This document shows positions 28,114 to 41,746 of a stretch of DNA of 64,000 nt, piece after piece. The position numbers and the translations under genes were made by a program. Location of the stretch: the NCBI GenBank assembly GCA_036268075.1, contig DATAUV010000115.1, positions 1 to 64,000 of the forward strand. The letters run 5' to 3'. Numbering within the stretch: the first letter of the stretch is position 1; the number at the start of each line of letters is the position of its first letter. A model generated the notes under the pieces. The model worked only from the letters and a program-made list of their open reading frames with translations. It was not told where the DNA came from and did not search any database. The DNA is from DATARH01 sp036268075 (GTDB lineage Bacteria > Pseudomonadota > Alphaproteobacteria > ATCC43930 > CGMCC-115725).

Positions 28114-28788
28114 TTGGGCCCGCTGCGCCTCTACGGACGCCGCCGCGGACGGCCGTTGCGCGCGGGGCAGCAGCGCCTCACCGAGACCCTGCTGCCCGAG
28201 CTGAGGTTCGGCCTGCCGGTCGACCTGGCGACGCTGTTCCCGCGCCCGGTCGCGGCGATCTGGCTCGAAATCGGCTTCGGCGGCGGCGAACACCTCGCCG
28301 CGCAGGCCGAGGCCAACCCGGATATCGGCTTCATCGGCAGCGAGGTCTTCGAAAACGGCGTCGCCCGCCTCACCTCGGCGATCGCGAACCGCAACCTCGT
28401 CAACATCCGCATCTTTCCCGAAGATGCCCGCGTGCTGCTCGCCGCCCTGCCCGCCAACTCGGTCGCCCGAACCTTTATCCTGTTCCCCGACCCGTGGCCC
28501 AAGGCACGCCACCACAAGCGCCGCCTGATCGCCCCGCCGACCCTCGATCGGCTCGCCCATTTGATGCCCCCCGGCGCCGAGCTCCGCCTCGCCACCGACG
28601 ACCCCGACTATCTCGCCTGGATGCTCGAAGCCGCGACCGTTCACCCCGCCTTCCGCTGGACCGCCCGCCGCCCGGAAGACTGGCGCACCCGTCCCGAAGA
28701 CTGGCCGCCTACCCGCTACGAGGAAAAAGCCAAAGCGGCCGGAAGGACGCCGGCGTTTCTGCGGTTCGTCAGGCGGCGCGAGGCCTGA
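28114..28788 (+). CDS. trmB: tRNA (guanine-N7)-methyltransferase
   Basis: A 224-residue SAM-dependent enzyme making m7G46 in tRNA. The SAM-binding motif is LEIGFGGGEHLAAQA (about residue 51), and the catalytic region is FILFPDPWPKARHHKRRLI (about residue 120). The C terminus TRYEEKAKAAGRTPAFLRF is typical. The only plausible start is the TTG at 28114. It lies 31 bases after metK, so its product can use SAM made by its operon partner. Its 3' end overlaps the convergent antitoxin gene by 20 bases. Confidence 0.95.
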   Translation: MGPLRLYGRRRGRPLRAGQQRLTETLLPELRFGLPVDLATLFPRPVAAIWLEIGFGGGEHLAAQAEANPDIGFIGSEVFENGVARLTSAIANRNLVNIRIFPEDARVLLAALPANSVARTFILFPDPWPKARHHKRRLIAPPTLDRLAHLMPPGAELRLATDDPDYLAWMLEAATVHPAFRWTARRPEDWRTRPEDWPPTRYEEKAKAAGRTPAFLRFVRRREA

Positions 28789-29071
28789 TCTCGACCTGCA
28801 CGTCGACCTCCTGGCCGAGCTTGCCGAGAATGACGATCAGGCGATCGATCGTGAATCGGTCGAGTTTGACGTTGCGAATGCGGGAGAACTCCGAAGCGGC
28901 GACGCCGGTCTGAGCCTGAGCCGCCCGCACGGTGAGCCCACGGTCATCGAGCACCGCGATGATCTTCGCCGCCAGTATCGCCCTCGCCTGCTCGAGATCG
29001 GCGTTCGGATCGCCGAAGTCGCGAAACACATTGCCGCTGCCGCGCATCAGTTCGAGATCGTCATCGCTCAT
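28769..29071 (-). CDS. HigA-like XRE antitoxin
   Basis: A 100-residue helix-turn-helix protein (LTVRAAQAQTGVAASEFSRIRNVKLDRFTIDRLIVILGKLG, about residues 46-86), similar to the HigA-2/XRE antitoxins that pair with Gp49-like toxins. It would bind the toxin and repress the pair's promoter. It is the second gene of the pair and its start overlaps the toxin stop by 4 bases (ATGA), giving the toxin-first order typical of HigBA. Its 3' end overlaps the end of trmB. Confidence 0.85.
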   Translation of the reverse strand: MSDDDLELMRGSGNVFRDFGDPNADLEQARAILAAKIIAVLDDRGLTVRAAQAQTGVAASEFSRIRNVKLDRFTIDRLIVILGKLGQEVDVQVEIRPRAA

Positions 29072-29412
29072 CGCTGAGCCTCCCTCAGCCGCCTGACCCG
29101 CTCGCGGATGCGTTCCACATCCTCTCGCGGCGTCTTGATCCCCGTCTTCGACTTCTTCTGGAAGCCGTCGATCACCACCACGTCGGGGCCGAGTTGCACC
29201 GCATATACAACGCGAAAAGCGTCACCCCGATGCCGCAGCGCTATCTCGAACACGCCGCCTTCGACCCCCTTGAACGGCTTCGCCTTATCGGCCTTGCTGC
29301 CTTCAGCGGCGATGGTAAGCGCGCGGCGAACGTCGAGTTGCACGATTTGCGGAGACATCTCGAATTCTCTTAACGCAGCCCTCAGCCACGAGACTGCTCG
29401 AGAGTTTCGCAT
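29068..29412 (-). CDS. HigB/Gp49-like RelE-superfamily toxin
   Basis: A 114-residue protein of the phage-derived Gp49/HigB family, which are ribosome-dependent mRNA interferases. The core is SWLRAALREFEMSPQ, AKPFKGVEGGVFEIALRHRGDAFRVVYAV and DVVVIDGFQKKSKTGIKTP. The last segments correspond to the RelE-fold strand and the basic catalytic helix. The ATG at 29412 is chosen. An in-frame TTG at 29448 has a GGTGAG before it and would place the palindrome inside the gene. Confidence 0.85.
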   Translation of the reverse strand: MRNSRAVSWLRAALREFEMSPQIVQLDVRRALTIAAEGSKADKAKPFKGVEGGVFEIALRHRGDAFRVVYAVQLGPDVVVIDGFQKKSKTGIKTPREDVERIRERVRRLREAQR

Positions 29413-29422
29413 CGCAGCGATA

Positions 29423-29438
29423 TTGACAGATTTGTCAA
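29423..29438 (-). promoter_or_regulatory. palindrome TTGACA-N4-TGTCAA, candidate toxin-antitoxin operator
   Basis: Perfect 6-bp inverted arms (TTGACA/TGTCAA) lie 11 bases upstream of the toxin ATG. The arm also matches a -35 hexamer. Toxin-antitoxin pairs of this kind are autorepressed through palindromes over their promoters, so this is the likely HigA binding site. No convincing -10 box was found at the right distance. Confidence 0.5.
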
Positions 29439-29492
29439 CATCTGCCAAGGCTCACCAATCGGGTATCAAGCACCTGATAACCCCGATCTCCC

Positions 29493-29520
29493 TTGCCACT
29501 CGCGGCATCGGGGCTATATA
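29493..29520 (+). promoter_or_regulatory. probable promoter of the rimP-nusA-infB operon
   Basis: TTGCCA (29493-29498) and TATATA (29515-29520) are 16 bases apart on the plus strand. Transcription would start near 29527, a few bases before a strong hairpin. It lies in the gap between the divergent toxin gene and rimP. Confidence 0.55.
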
Positions 29521-29535
29521 TGACCCAACAACATC

Positions 29536-29559
29536 AAGTGGGCCGCCGGCCCACTTTTT
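29536..29559 (+). terminator. leader hairpin with T-run before rimP (attenuator-like)
   Basis: AAGTGGGCC and GGCCCACTT form a perfect 9-bp stem with a 3-base GCC loop (29536-29556), followed by further T residues (29557-29559, then A and three more T). This is the shape of an intrinsic terminator. It sits about 10 bases after the predicted start of transcription and about 30 bases before the rimP start. It could attenuate the operon that encodes NusA, a factor which itself affects termination. Confidence 0.65.
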
Positions 29560-29587
29560 ATTTGCGGCAACCAGAGCGCCACCAGAT

Positions 29588-30076
29588 TTGTCGATCGACC
29601 CGAACGCCATTGCCCAAATCATCGAGCCCTCGCTCGAAGCGATGGGATATCGTCTCGTCCGCGTCGCCGCCACCGGCCAGCGCGGCGGCAATCTGCAGAT
29701 CATGGTCGAGCGCATCGACGAGGCCGGCATGACGGTCGACGATTGCGCCCTGATCAGCCGCTCGGTCTCCGCCCTCCTCGATGTCGCCGACCCGATCGCG
29801 GAGCCCTATACCCTTGAGGTCAGCTCGCCGGGCATCGACCGACCGCTGGTGCGGCCCGAGGATTACGACCGCTATGCCGGGTTTGAAGCCCGCATCGATC
29901 TGAACCACCTGCATGACGGCCGCAAGCGGTTTCGCGGTCGCCTGCTGGGCCGCGTCGACGGCCACATCCGCCTTGGCACCGAAACCGGCGAGGCCTTGCT
30001 GCCACTCGACGACGTGGCCCGCGCCAAGCTTCTGTTGACGGACGATTTGATCGCCGCCGCGGCGAAAACCCACTAG
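29588..30076 (+). CDS. rimP: ribosome maturation factor RimP
   Basis: A 162-residue 30S assembly factor. IIEPSLEAMGYRLVRVAATGQRGGNLQIMVERIDEAGMTVDDC is the N-terminal domain, and YTLEVSSPGIDRPLVRPEDYDRYAGF the conserved centre, followed by the Sm-like domain. A TTG at 29588 (SIDPNAIAQ follows) is the best start. The frame stays open upstream, but it would run through the hairpin and the toxin gene's antisense strand. It opens the conserved operon rimP-nusA-ylxR-infB. Confidence 0.93.
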   Translation: MSIDPNAIAQIIEPSLEAMGYRLVRVAATGQRGGNLQIMVERIDEAGMTVDDCALISRSVSALLDVADPIAEPYTLEVSSPGIDRPLVRPEDYDRYAGFEARIDLNHLHDGRKRFRGRLLGRVDGHIRLGTETGEALLPLDDVARAKLLLTDDLIAAAAKTH

Positions 30077-30092
30077 CGCACGAGAACCGGCC

Positions 30093-31639
<1,547 letters not shown>

Positions 31640-31643
<4 letters not shown>

Positions 31644-32290
31644 AGAGCGACGACGCCCCCCTTCCCGGCGACCCGCATCGCCGCTGCATCGTCACCGGCG
31701 AGCTGCACGATCGCGGCGCCTTGCTGCGCTTTGTCGTGGCGCCGGATGGCGAGCTGGTGCCCGATGTCGCCGCGCGCCTGCCCGGTCGGGGTTTGTGGTT
31801 GACGCCGCGCCGGGATATAGTGGACCGGGCAGTGGCGAAGCGGCTCTTCGCGCGGGCGGCGCGGCGACCGATCTCGGTGCCGCAAGGGTTGGCTGACCGC
31901 ATCGAGGCATTGCTGGCGCAGCGTTGCTGCGACGCGTTGGGGCTCGCGCGGCGTGCCGGACAGGCGATCGCCGGCTTTGAGCGGGTTGCCGACGCGGCGC
32001 GGCACGGACGGGTGGGGCTTCTCGTCTTCGCGCTCGACGGCGCCGAAGGCGGGCGCCGCAAGGTCGCCGCGCTGGGGCGCGAAGTGCCTTCGGCCGGCGG
32101 CTTGACGGGGGCGGAGTTGGGCGCGGCATTTGGCCGTGACCGCGTCGCCCATGTCGCGATAGGACCGGGTCCGCTGGCGGACCGGCTGATGACGGATATG
32201 CGTCGGATCGCGGGGTTCCGCGCCGGCGCGACGGTGAACGATTTGACGAGCCCGGCGGTAGCGGGGAACGGCGAGAGGACGGTAGCGTAG
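31640..32290 (+). CDS. YlxR (DUF448) + L7Ae-like RNA-binding protein
   Basis: A 216-residue protein joining an N-terminal YlxR domain (RRCIVTGELHDRGALLRFVVAPDG, GRGLWLTPRRDIVDRAV, residues 12-75) to an L7Ae/L30e-like domain (LADRIEALLAQRCCDALGLARRAGQAIAGFERV, about 90-190). Such two-domain proteins are usual between nusA and infB in alphaproteobacteria, and they are predicted to bind RNA; YlxR has been linked to nucleoid or RNase P functions elsewhere. The GTG start overlaps the nusA stop. Confidence 0.92.
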
Positions 32291-32293
32291 CGA

Positions 32294-34918
<2,625 letters not shown>

Positions 34919-34925
34919 ACATCCA

Positions 34926-34987
34926 GTGGACCGCGGGCGTCCCGCCCGCATCTTCCGCCTATTGCGGGCGGGACGCCCGCGGTCCAC
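34926..34987. repeat. perfect 25-bp inverted repeat (GGACCGCGGGCGTCC family), copy 1
   Basis: Arms 34926-34950 and 34963-34987 are exact inverted copies around a 12-base loop. In the infB-rbfA intergenic mRNA it would form a very stable hairpin that could uncouple infB from rbfA-truB-rpsO expression. Related elements are at 41052 and 44334. Confidence 0.9.
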
Positions 34988-34996
34988 CTAACGCCC

Positions 34997-35413
34997 ATGC
35001 CCCGCAAACACCGCGACCATTCCGGCCCGCACGAGGCGAGCCAGCGCCAGCTTCGCGTCGGCGAGGAACTGCGCCACGTCCTCGCCGAGCTTCTGCGCCC
35101 GGGCGAGCTACGCGATCCCGCGCTCGCCGACGCCAGCGTCACCGTGACCGAGGTGCGCCTCTCCCCCGACCTCAAGAACGCGACGGCGTTCGTCATGCCC
35201 CTCGGCGGCGGCAACATCGACGAGATTCTCGCCGGCCTCAAACGCAGCGCCCCCTACCTCAAATCCCGCGTCGCCCACACCGTCGCCTTGCGCTACGCGC
35301 CGAACCTGGTCTTCGCCCTCGATCGCGCCTTCGACAGCGCCGCCCATATCAACGAGCTCCTGTCCCGCCCGGACATCGCCCGCGACCTCGCCCCTCGCTC
35401 CGAAGACGAGTGA
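34997..35413 (+). CDS. rbfA: ribosome-binding factor A
   Basis: A 138-residue 30S maturation and cold-adaptation factor with a KH-like fold. RQLRVGEELRHVLAELL, VTEVRLSPDLKNATAFVMPLGG and LRYAPNLVFALDRAFDSAAHINELL are family motifs. The N-terminal 15 residues are basic (MPRKHRDHSG). Its stop codon overlaps the truB start (TGATG), suggesting coupled translation. Confidence 0.95.
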   Translation: MPRKHRDHSGPHEASQRQLRVGEELRHVLAELLRPGELRDPALADASVTVTEVRLSPDLKNATAFVMPLGGGNIDEILAGLKRSAPYLKSRVAHTVALRYAPNLVFALDRAFDSAAHINELLSRPDIARDLAPRSEDE

Positions 35414-36309
35414 TGGACGGCTGGCTCGTCGTCGACAAGCCCGAGGGCATCACCTCGAACCGGGCCGTGACGATCGTGCGCCGCGCGACGGGGGCCAAGA
35501 CCGGGCATGCCGGCACGCTCGACCCGTTCGCCAGCGGCATCCTGCCGATCGCGCTCGGCGAGGCGACCAAGACCGTCCGCTTCGCCTCCGAGGGCCGCAA
35601 ACGCTACCGCTTTACTGTGCGCTGGGGCGTCGCCACCGATACCGAAGACCGCGAGGGCGCGGTCACCGCCGAGAGCGCCACGCGCCCCACGGGCGACCAG
35701 ATCGCCGCCGCCCTGCCCCGCCTTACCGGCACGATCCTCCAGCGCCCGCCGACGTTTTCGGCGCTCAAGGTCGACGGCCGCCGCGCCTACAAGCTCGCCC
35801 GCGCCGGCAAGCCGCCCGAGCTGGCGCCGCGGCCCGTCGACATCGTCGCGCTCGACCTCGTCGGCATCCCCGACCCCGATCATGCCGAGTTCGCCGCCGA
35901 GGTCGGCTCCGGCACCTATATCCGTGCTCTCGCCCGCGACCTCGCCGAGGCGCTGGGTACTGTGGCCCATGTCATCGCGCTTCGCCGCACCCAGGTGGGG
36001 CGCTTCACCGAAGCTCTTGCGATTTCGCTGGATTTGGTGGCCCTCCTTGGGCATAGTCGCGCCGCTTCCGAGCATCTTTTGCCGCTCGAATTCGTGCTGG
36101 ACGACATCCCGGCTCTGGTTCTAACGGCAGACGAAGTCGCTCGATTGCGTCACGGACAGCAGGTGACGCCGCGCGATCCGCGCGAACGGGCGCAGCTCGA
36201 TCGTCTCGATGAGGGCACGATCGTCGGCGCGCGGCATGACCAGCTTCTGATCGCCGTGGCGCGAATCGAAAACGGCTGTCTTCGTCCGGTGCGCATCATC
36301 AATCGCTAA
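35413..36309 (+). CDS. truB: tRNA pseudouridine(55) synthase
   Basis: A 298-residue enzyme making pseudouridine 55 in the T-loop of tRNAs. The catalytic Asp is in GHAGTLDPFASGILPIALGEATK (about residue 40). DGWLVVDKPEGITSNRAV, RPPTFSALKVDGRRAYKLAR and GSGTYIRALARDLAEALG complete the family pattern. The open frame reaches back to 34054 through infB and rbfA out of phase, but the ATG at 35413 overlapping the rbfA stop is the true start. Confidence 0.96.
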   Translation: MDGWLVVDKPEGITSNRAVTIVRRATGAKTGHAGTLDPFASGILPIALGEATKTVRFASEGRKRYRFTVRWGVATDTEDREGAVTAESATRPTGDQIAAALPRLTGTILQRPPTFSALKVDGRRAYKLARAGKPPELAPRPVDIVALDLVGIPDPDHAEFAAEVGSGTYIRALARDLAEALGTVAHVIALRRTQVGRFTEALAISLDLVALLGHSRAASEHLLPLEFVLDDIPALVLTADEVARLRHGQQVTPRDPRERAQLDRLDEGTIVGARHDQLLIAVARIENGCLRPVRIINR

Positions 36310-36323
36310 TAAGGGGTATCCCG

Positions 36324-36593
36324 ATGTCGATCACCGCCGAGCGCAAGCAGACGCTCATTGGCGAATACGCCACGAAATCCGGCGACACCGGGTCGCCGGA
36401 AGTGCAGGTCGCTATACTTTCCGAGCGAATCCGCAATCTGACCGACCATTTGTCGAGCCACAAGAAAGACTTTCACTCGCGGCGCGGGCTTTTGGTCATG
36501 GTCGGACAGCGGCGGCGCTTGCTCGACTATGTCAAGCGCTCCGACCAGGGGCGCTACGAGACGCTGATCGGCCGGCTCGGGCTGCGGCGTTGA
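36324..36593 (+). CDS. rpsO: 30S ribosomal protein S15
   Basis: An 89-residue small-subunit protein that binds the 16S central domain. TGSPEVQVAILSERIRNLTDHLSSHKKDFHSRRGLLVMVGQRRRLLDYVKR is the S15 signature region. It starts 14 bases after truB. It is followed by pnp, as in most proteobacteria, where the intergenic RNA is a processing and autoregulation site. Confidence 0.97.
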   Translation: MSITAERKQTLIGEYATKSGDTGSPEVQVAILSERIRNLTDHLSSHKKDFHSRRGLLVMVGQRRRLLDYVKRSDQGRYETLIGRLGLRR

Positions 36594-36628
36594 CCTCTCG
36601 GTGAAACACGGCACATTCTCGCCCGATA

Positions 36629-36650
36629 TCGCCCCGACAGACCGGGGCGA
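36629..36650 (+). promoter_or_regulatory. rpsO-pnp intercistronic hairpin
   Basis: TCGCCCCG and CGGGGCGA pair perfectly (8 bp) around a 6-base loop. No T-run follows, so it is not a classical terminator. In E. coli, RNase III cleaves a hairpin in this interval and PNPase then represses its own mRNA; a like role is inferred from position. Confidence 0.45.
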
Positions 36651-36756
36651 GTTGGATTGGATTGTGCACAAACGCAAATGCAATCGCTGGCGGCACACGG
36701 AAGAATCCGCTTCCGCGCGGGCTGCCGCACGTTTCTACGAAAAAGGATGAATTGGA

Positions 36757-38913
<2,157 letters not shown>

Positions 38914-39654
38914 TTGCAGCGGCTGGACCTACCGCCGGTCATCGGCCATCGCGGAGCTCGGGCGCATGCGCCCGAGAACACGCTTGCCGGGTTCCGCGAG
39001 GCCGCGCGCCTCGGCTGCACGTGGATCGAGTTCGACGTGCGGCTGACCGGCGACGGCGTGCCGGTGATCTGCCACGACAGCAGGCTGCGCCGCACGACCG
39101 ACGGGCACGGGATCGTATCCCGCCTGCCGCTCAAGATGGTGCAGGCCTATGACGCCGGGGGCGGCGAGCCGGTCCCGACCCTCGACGACACGCTGGTCCT
39201 GGCGGGCGACCTCGATCTGGGCGTCAATATCGAGATCAAGGCCGATCGCGGCCTCGCCGCCGCGACTGCCGCGGCCGTCGCGGACAGCCTCGGGCGCCTC
39301 GGCGACCGGCCGGCCGGCATCCTCGTGTCGAGCTTTGTGATCGAGGCGCTGGCCGCGTTCCGCCCCATGCGGCCCGACATCCCGATGGGGCTCCTCCTCG
39401 GGCGGCTGCGCGGCGACTGGCGAAAGCTGGCCGAAAGGCTCGATTGCGCGACGATCAATCTCAATGAGCACCGCGTCACCGCCGAACGTGCCGCCCGCAT
39501 CACCGATTCCGGTTACCCGCTTTTGGCCTATACGGTAAACGACCCGTCTCGCGCGCAAACCCTGTACGCCTGGGGTGTAACTTCCGTTTTCTCGGATAAC
39601 CCCGATATAATCCTCGAATCTGCCGCACCGGCACGACAGGGAGTCACCGGGTGA
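38914..39654 (+). CDS. glycerophosphodiester phosphodiesterase
   Basis: A 246-residue TIM-barrel enzyme that hydrolyses glycerophosphodiesters to glycerol-3-phosphate and an alcohol. Catalytic and metal residues are in VIGHRGARAHAPENTLAGF (His-Arg, Glu-Asn), EFDVRLTGDGVPVICHDSRL and NIEIKAD. No signal peptide is present, so it should act in the cytoplasm. The only usable start is the TTG at 38914, immediately after the pnp stop. It overlaps the next gene by 4 bases (GTGA). Confidence 0.88.
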   Translation: MQRLDLPPVIGHRGARAHAPENTLAGFREAARLGCTWIEFDVRLTGDGVPVICHDSRLRRTTDGHGIVSRLPLKMVQAYDAGGGEPVPTLDDTLVLAGDLDLGVNIEIKADRGLAAATAAAVADSLGRLGDRPAGILVSSFVIEALAAFRPMRPDIPMGLLLGRLRGDWRKLAERLDCATINLNEHRVTAERAARITDSGYPLLAYTVNDPSRAQTLYAWGVTSVFSDNPDIILESAAPARQGVTG

Positions 39655-41048
39655 GAACGCTCAACCCGCTACTGGTATCGGGTCGCGAGGTGCTGCCGCT
39701 GGTGGAAGGCGGCAAGGGCATCTCGATCTCGAATGGCGAGAGCTCGGGCGCGTGGGCGTCGTCAGGCGGGGTCGGCACGTTCTCCGGCGTCAACGCCGAC
39801 AGCCACGGCGAGGGCGGCGAGCGCATCCCGCAGATCTACCGGGGCCGCACCCGCCGCGAGCGTCACGAGGAGCTGATCGCCTACGCGATCGCCGGCGGCA
39901 TCGAGCAGGCCAAGGTCGCGTATGAGCGCTCGAACGGCCAGGGCCGCATCCACATGAACGTGCTGTGGGAGATGGCCGCCGCCGAGCGCATCCTGCACGG
40001 CGTCCTGGAAGGCGCGCGCGGCCTCATCCACGGCGTCACCTGCGGCGCCGGCATGCCCTACCGCATCGCCGAGATTTGCGCGTCGTACGGCGTCCACTAC
40101 TACCCGATCGTCTCGTCGGCCCGCGCCTTCCGGGCGCTGTGGCGGCGCGCCTACCATAAATTTTCCGAATGGCTCGGCGGCGTCGTCTACGAGGACCCGT
40201 GGCTCGCCGGCGGGCATAACGGGCTCTCCAACAGTGAAGACCCCGACCATCCCGAGGAGCCCTATCCGCGCGTCCGCGAGCTGCGCACCCTGATGAGCGA
40301 GTTCCAGCTCGACACGACGCCGATCTTCATGGCGGGCGGCGTCTGGTGCGTGCGCGAGTGGGAAGACTGGCTCGACAACCCCGAGATCGGCCCGGTCGCG
40401 TTCCAGTTCGGCACCCGCCCGCTATTGACGCAGGAAAGCCCGATCTCCGACGCGTGGAAGCGCCGGTTGCTGACCTTGCAGGAGGGCGATGTCTTCCTCA
40501 ACCGCTTCAGCCCGACCGGCTTCTACTCGTCCGCCGTCCGCAACGACTTTCTCAACGAGTTGAAAGAGCGCTCCGATCACCAGGTCGCCTTCGCGGTCGA
40601 ACCGGTCGGCGAGCATGTCGTCGGGTTTGGCGTCGGCGCCCGCGCCCGCCTCGTCTACCTGACCCCGCATGACCGCGACTCCGCCGAGCGCTGGGTCGCC
40701 GAGGGTTTCACCGAGGCGCTGCGCACCCCGGATTCGACGCTCATCTTCGTCACCCCGCCAAGGGCTCTCGAAATCCGCAGCGACCAGATCAACTGCATGG
40801 GCTGCCTCAGCGCGTGTCTGTTCTCGAACTGGGCGCAGAACGAGGCCGGCACGACCGGCAAAAAGGCCGACCCGCGCAGCTTCTGCATCCAGAAGACGCT
40901 GCAGGCGATCCGTCATTCGGACGATGTCGAATTCCAGCTCATGTTCTCCGGCCACAACGCCTACCGGTTCGCCACGGACCCGTTCTACGCCAACGGCTAC
41001 ATCCCGACGGTCAAGGAGCTGATCGACCGGCTGCAGGTGGGCGACTGA
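39651..41048 (+). CDS. nitronate monooxygenase-like flavoprotein with Cys cluster
   Basis: A 465-residue protein resembling the 2-nitropropane dioxygenase/nitronate monooxygenase group of FMN TIM barrels (GLIHGVTCGAGMPYRIAEICA at about residue 130, IFMAGGVW, QFGTRPLLTQESP). The substrate is unknown. The C-terminal part carries Cys 382, 385, 389 and 412 (C-x2-C-x3-C-x22-C), reminiscent of the [4Fe-4S] sites of NADH:flavin oxidoreductases, and not something I expect in ordinary nitronate monooxygenases. The GTG start overlaps the phosphodiesterase stop. Confidence 0.75.
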   Translation: MRTLNPLLVSGREVLPLVEGGKGISISNGESSGAWASSGGVGTFSGVNADSHGEGGERIPQIYRGRTRRERHEELIAYAIAGGIEQAKVAYERSNGQGRIHMNVLWEMAAAERILHGVLEGARGLIHGVTCGAGMPYRIAEICASYGVHYYPIVSSARAFRALWRRAYHKFSEWLGGVVYEDPWLAGGHNGLSNSEDPDHPEEPYPRVRELRTLMSEFQLDTTPIFMAGGVWCVREWEDWLDNPEIGPVAFQFGTRPLLTQESPISDAWKRRLLTLQEGDVFLNRFSPTGFYSSAVRNDFLNELKERSDHQVAFAVEPVGEHVVGFGVGARARLVYLTPHDRDSAERWVAEGFTEALRTPDSTLIFVTPPRALEIRSDQINCMGCLSACLFSNWAQNEAGTTGKKADPRSFCIQKTLQAIRHSDDVEFQLMFSGHNAYRFATDPFYANGYIPTVKELIDRLQVGD

Positions 41049-41051
41049 CCT

Positions 41052-41142
41052 TTGGACCGCGGGCGTCCCGCCCGCATCTGTCGTAAGAGCGGGCGTCTCG
41101 CCCGCATCTGTCGTAAGAGCGGGCGGGACGCCCGCGGTCCAA
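41052..41142. repeat. palindromic repeat, GGACCGCGGGCGTCC family, copy 2, internally duplicated
   Basis: Outer arms at 41052-41075 and 41119-41142 are inverted copies. The core holds a 25-bp direct duplication (41071-41095 and 41101-41125, period 30). It lies between the monooxygenase-like gene and irr, and an open frame of irr extends into it, but the irr start is downstream. Confidence 0.87.
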
Positions 41143-41204
41143 GCTCCGGCCCAACCTCACGCTCCCGCTTTATTTTCTTCCCCTTCGCGCCTATATCTCG
41201 GGAC

Positions 41205-41630
41205 ATGGATCGCACCACGACATCGGCAACCGCGCTGGGGCGCCTCAGGGCGGTCGGGCTGCGGCCGACGCGGCAGCGCATCGCACTGGCGCGGCTGTTG
41301 TTCGAAGGCGCCGACCGCCACGTCACCGCTGAGCAGTTGCGCGGCGAAGCCGAGGGCGCGGCGATCCCCGTATCGCTGGCGACCGTGTACAACACCCTGC
41401 ACCAATTCACCGCCGCCGGCCTCCTGCGCGAGGTCGTGGTCGAGCCGGGCCGGTCGTATTTCGACACCAACGTCGACGACCACCACCATTTCTTCTGCGA
41501 AACCAGCGGCATGCTGCAGGATATCCCGGGCGATTCGGTCGCCGTCGGCGCCCTGCCCTCACCGCCGCCCGGCACCGAGATCAGCCGCGTCGACGTGATC
41601 ATCCGCGTGCGTCGCAACGCGTCTGTTTAG
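41205..41630 (+). CDS. irr: Irr, iron response regulator (Fur superfamily)
   Basis: A 141-residue Fur-family protein. The winged helix is GLRPTRQRIALARLLFEGADRHVTAEQL, IPVSLATVYNTLHQFTAAGLL. The HHH stretch in DDHHHFFCETSG is the haem/metal site that marks Irr, and the classical Fur ligand set is missing. In rhizobia Irr is active when iron or haem is low and binds iron control elements. The N-terminal Cys-Pro haem motif of Bradyrhizobium is absent. Its own stop codon lies inside a control element for the next gene. Confidence 0.9.
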   Translation: MDRTTTSATALGRLRAVGLRPTRQRIALARLLFEGADRHVTAEQLRGEAEGAAIPVSLATVYNTLHQFTAAGLLREVVVEPGRSYFDTNVDDHHHFFCETSGMLQDIPGDSVAVGALPSPPPGTEISRVDVIIRVRRNASV

Positions 41631-41642
41631 AATAATTCCAAA
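41626..41642 (+). promoter_or_regulatory. iron control element (ICE) ahead of rubrerythrin
   Basis: TTTAGAA-TAA-TTCCAAA at 41626-41642 matches the Irr-binding consensus TTTAGAA-N3-TTCTAAA at 13 of 14 fixed positions. It overlaps the irr TAG stop and lies 105 bases before the rubrerythrin ATG. The likely role is iron-dependent control of rubrerythrin by the product of the gene just upstream. Confidence 0.75.
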
Positions 41643-41746
41643 AAACTGCTTGAATGCCTGCCCGCCGGCCCCTTATAACAAGAGGGTCGGAAAGGGCGTC
41701 CCCCGCGTAGTCGGCCGCCCCACCGTTTCAGCTCGTGGAGGGAAGG

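Noticed and set aside
41052..41142. Protein-coding start of irr inside the repeat
   Set aside because: An open frame begins there, but the residues encoded by the repeat do not resemble Irr; the ATG at 41205 does.
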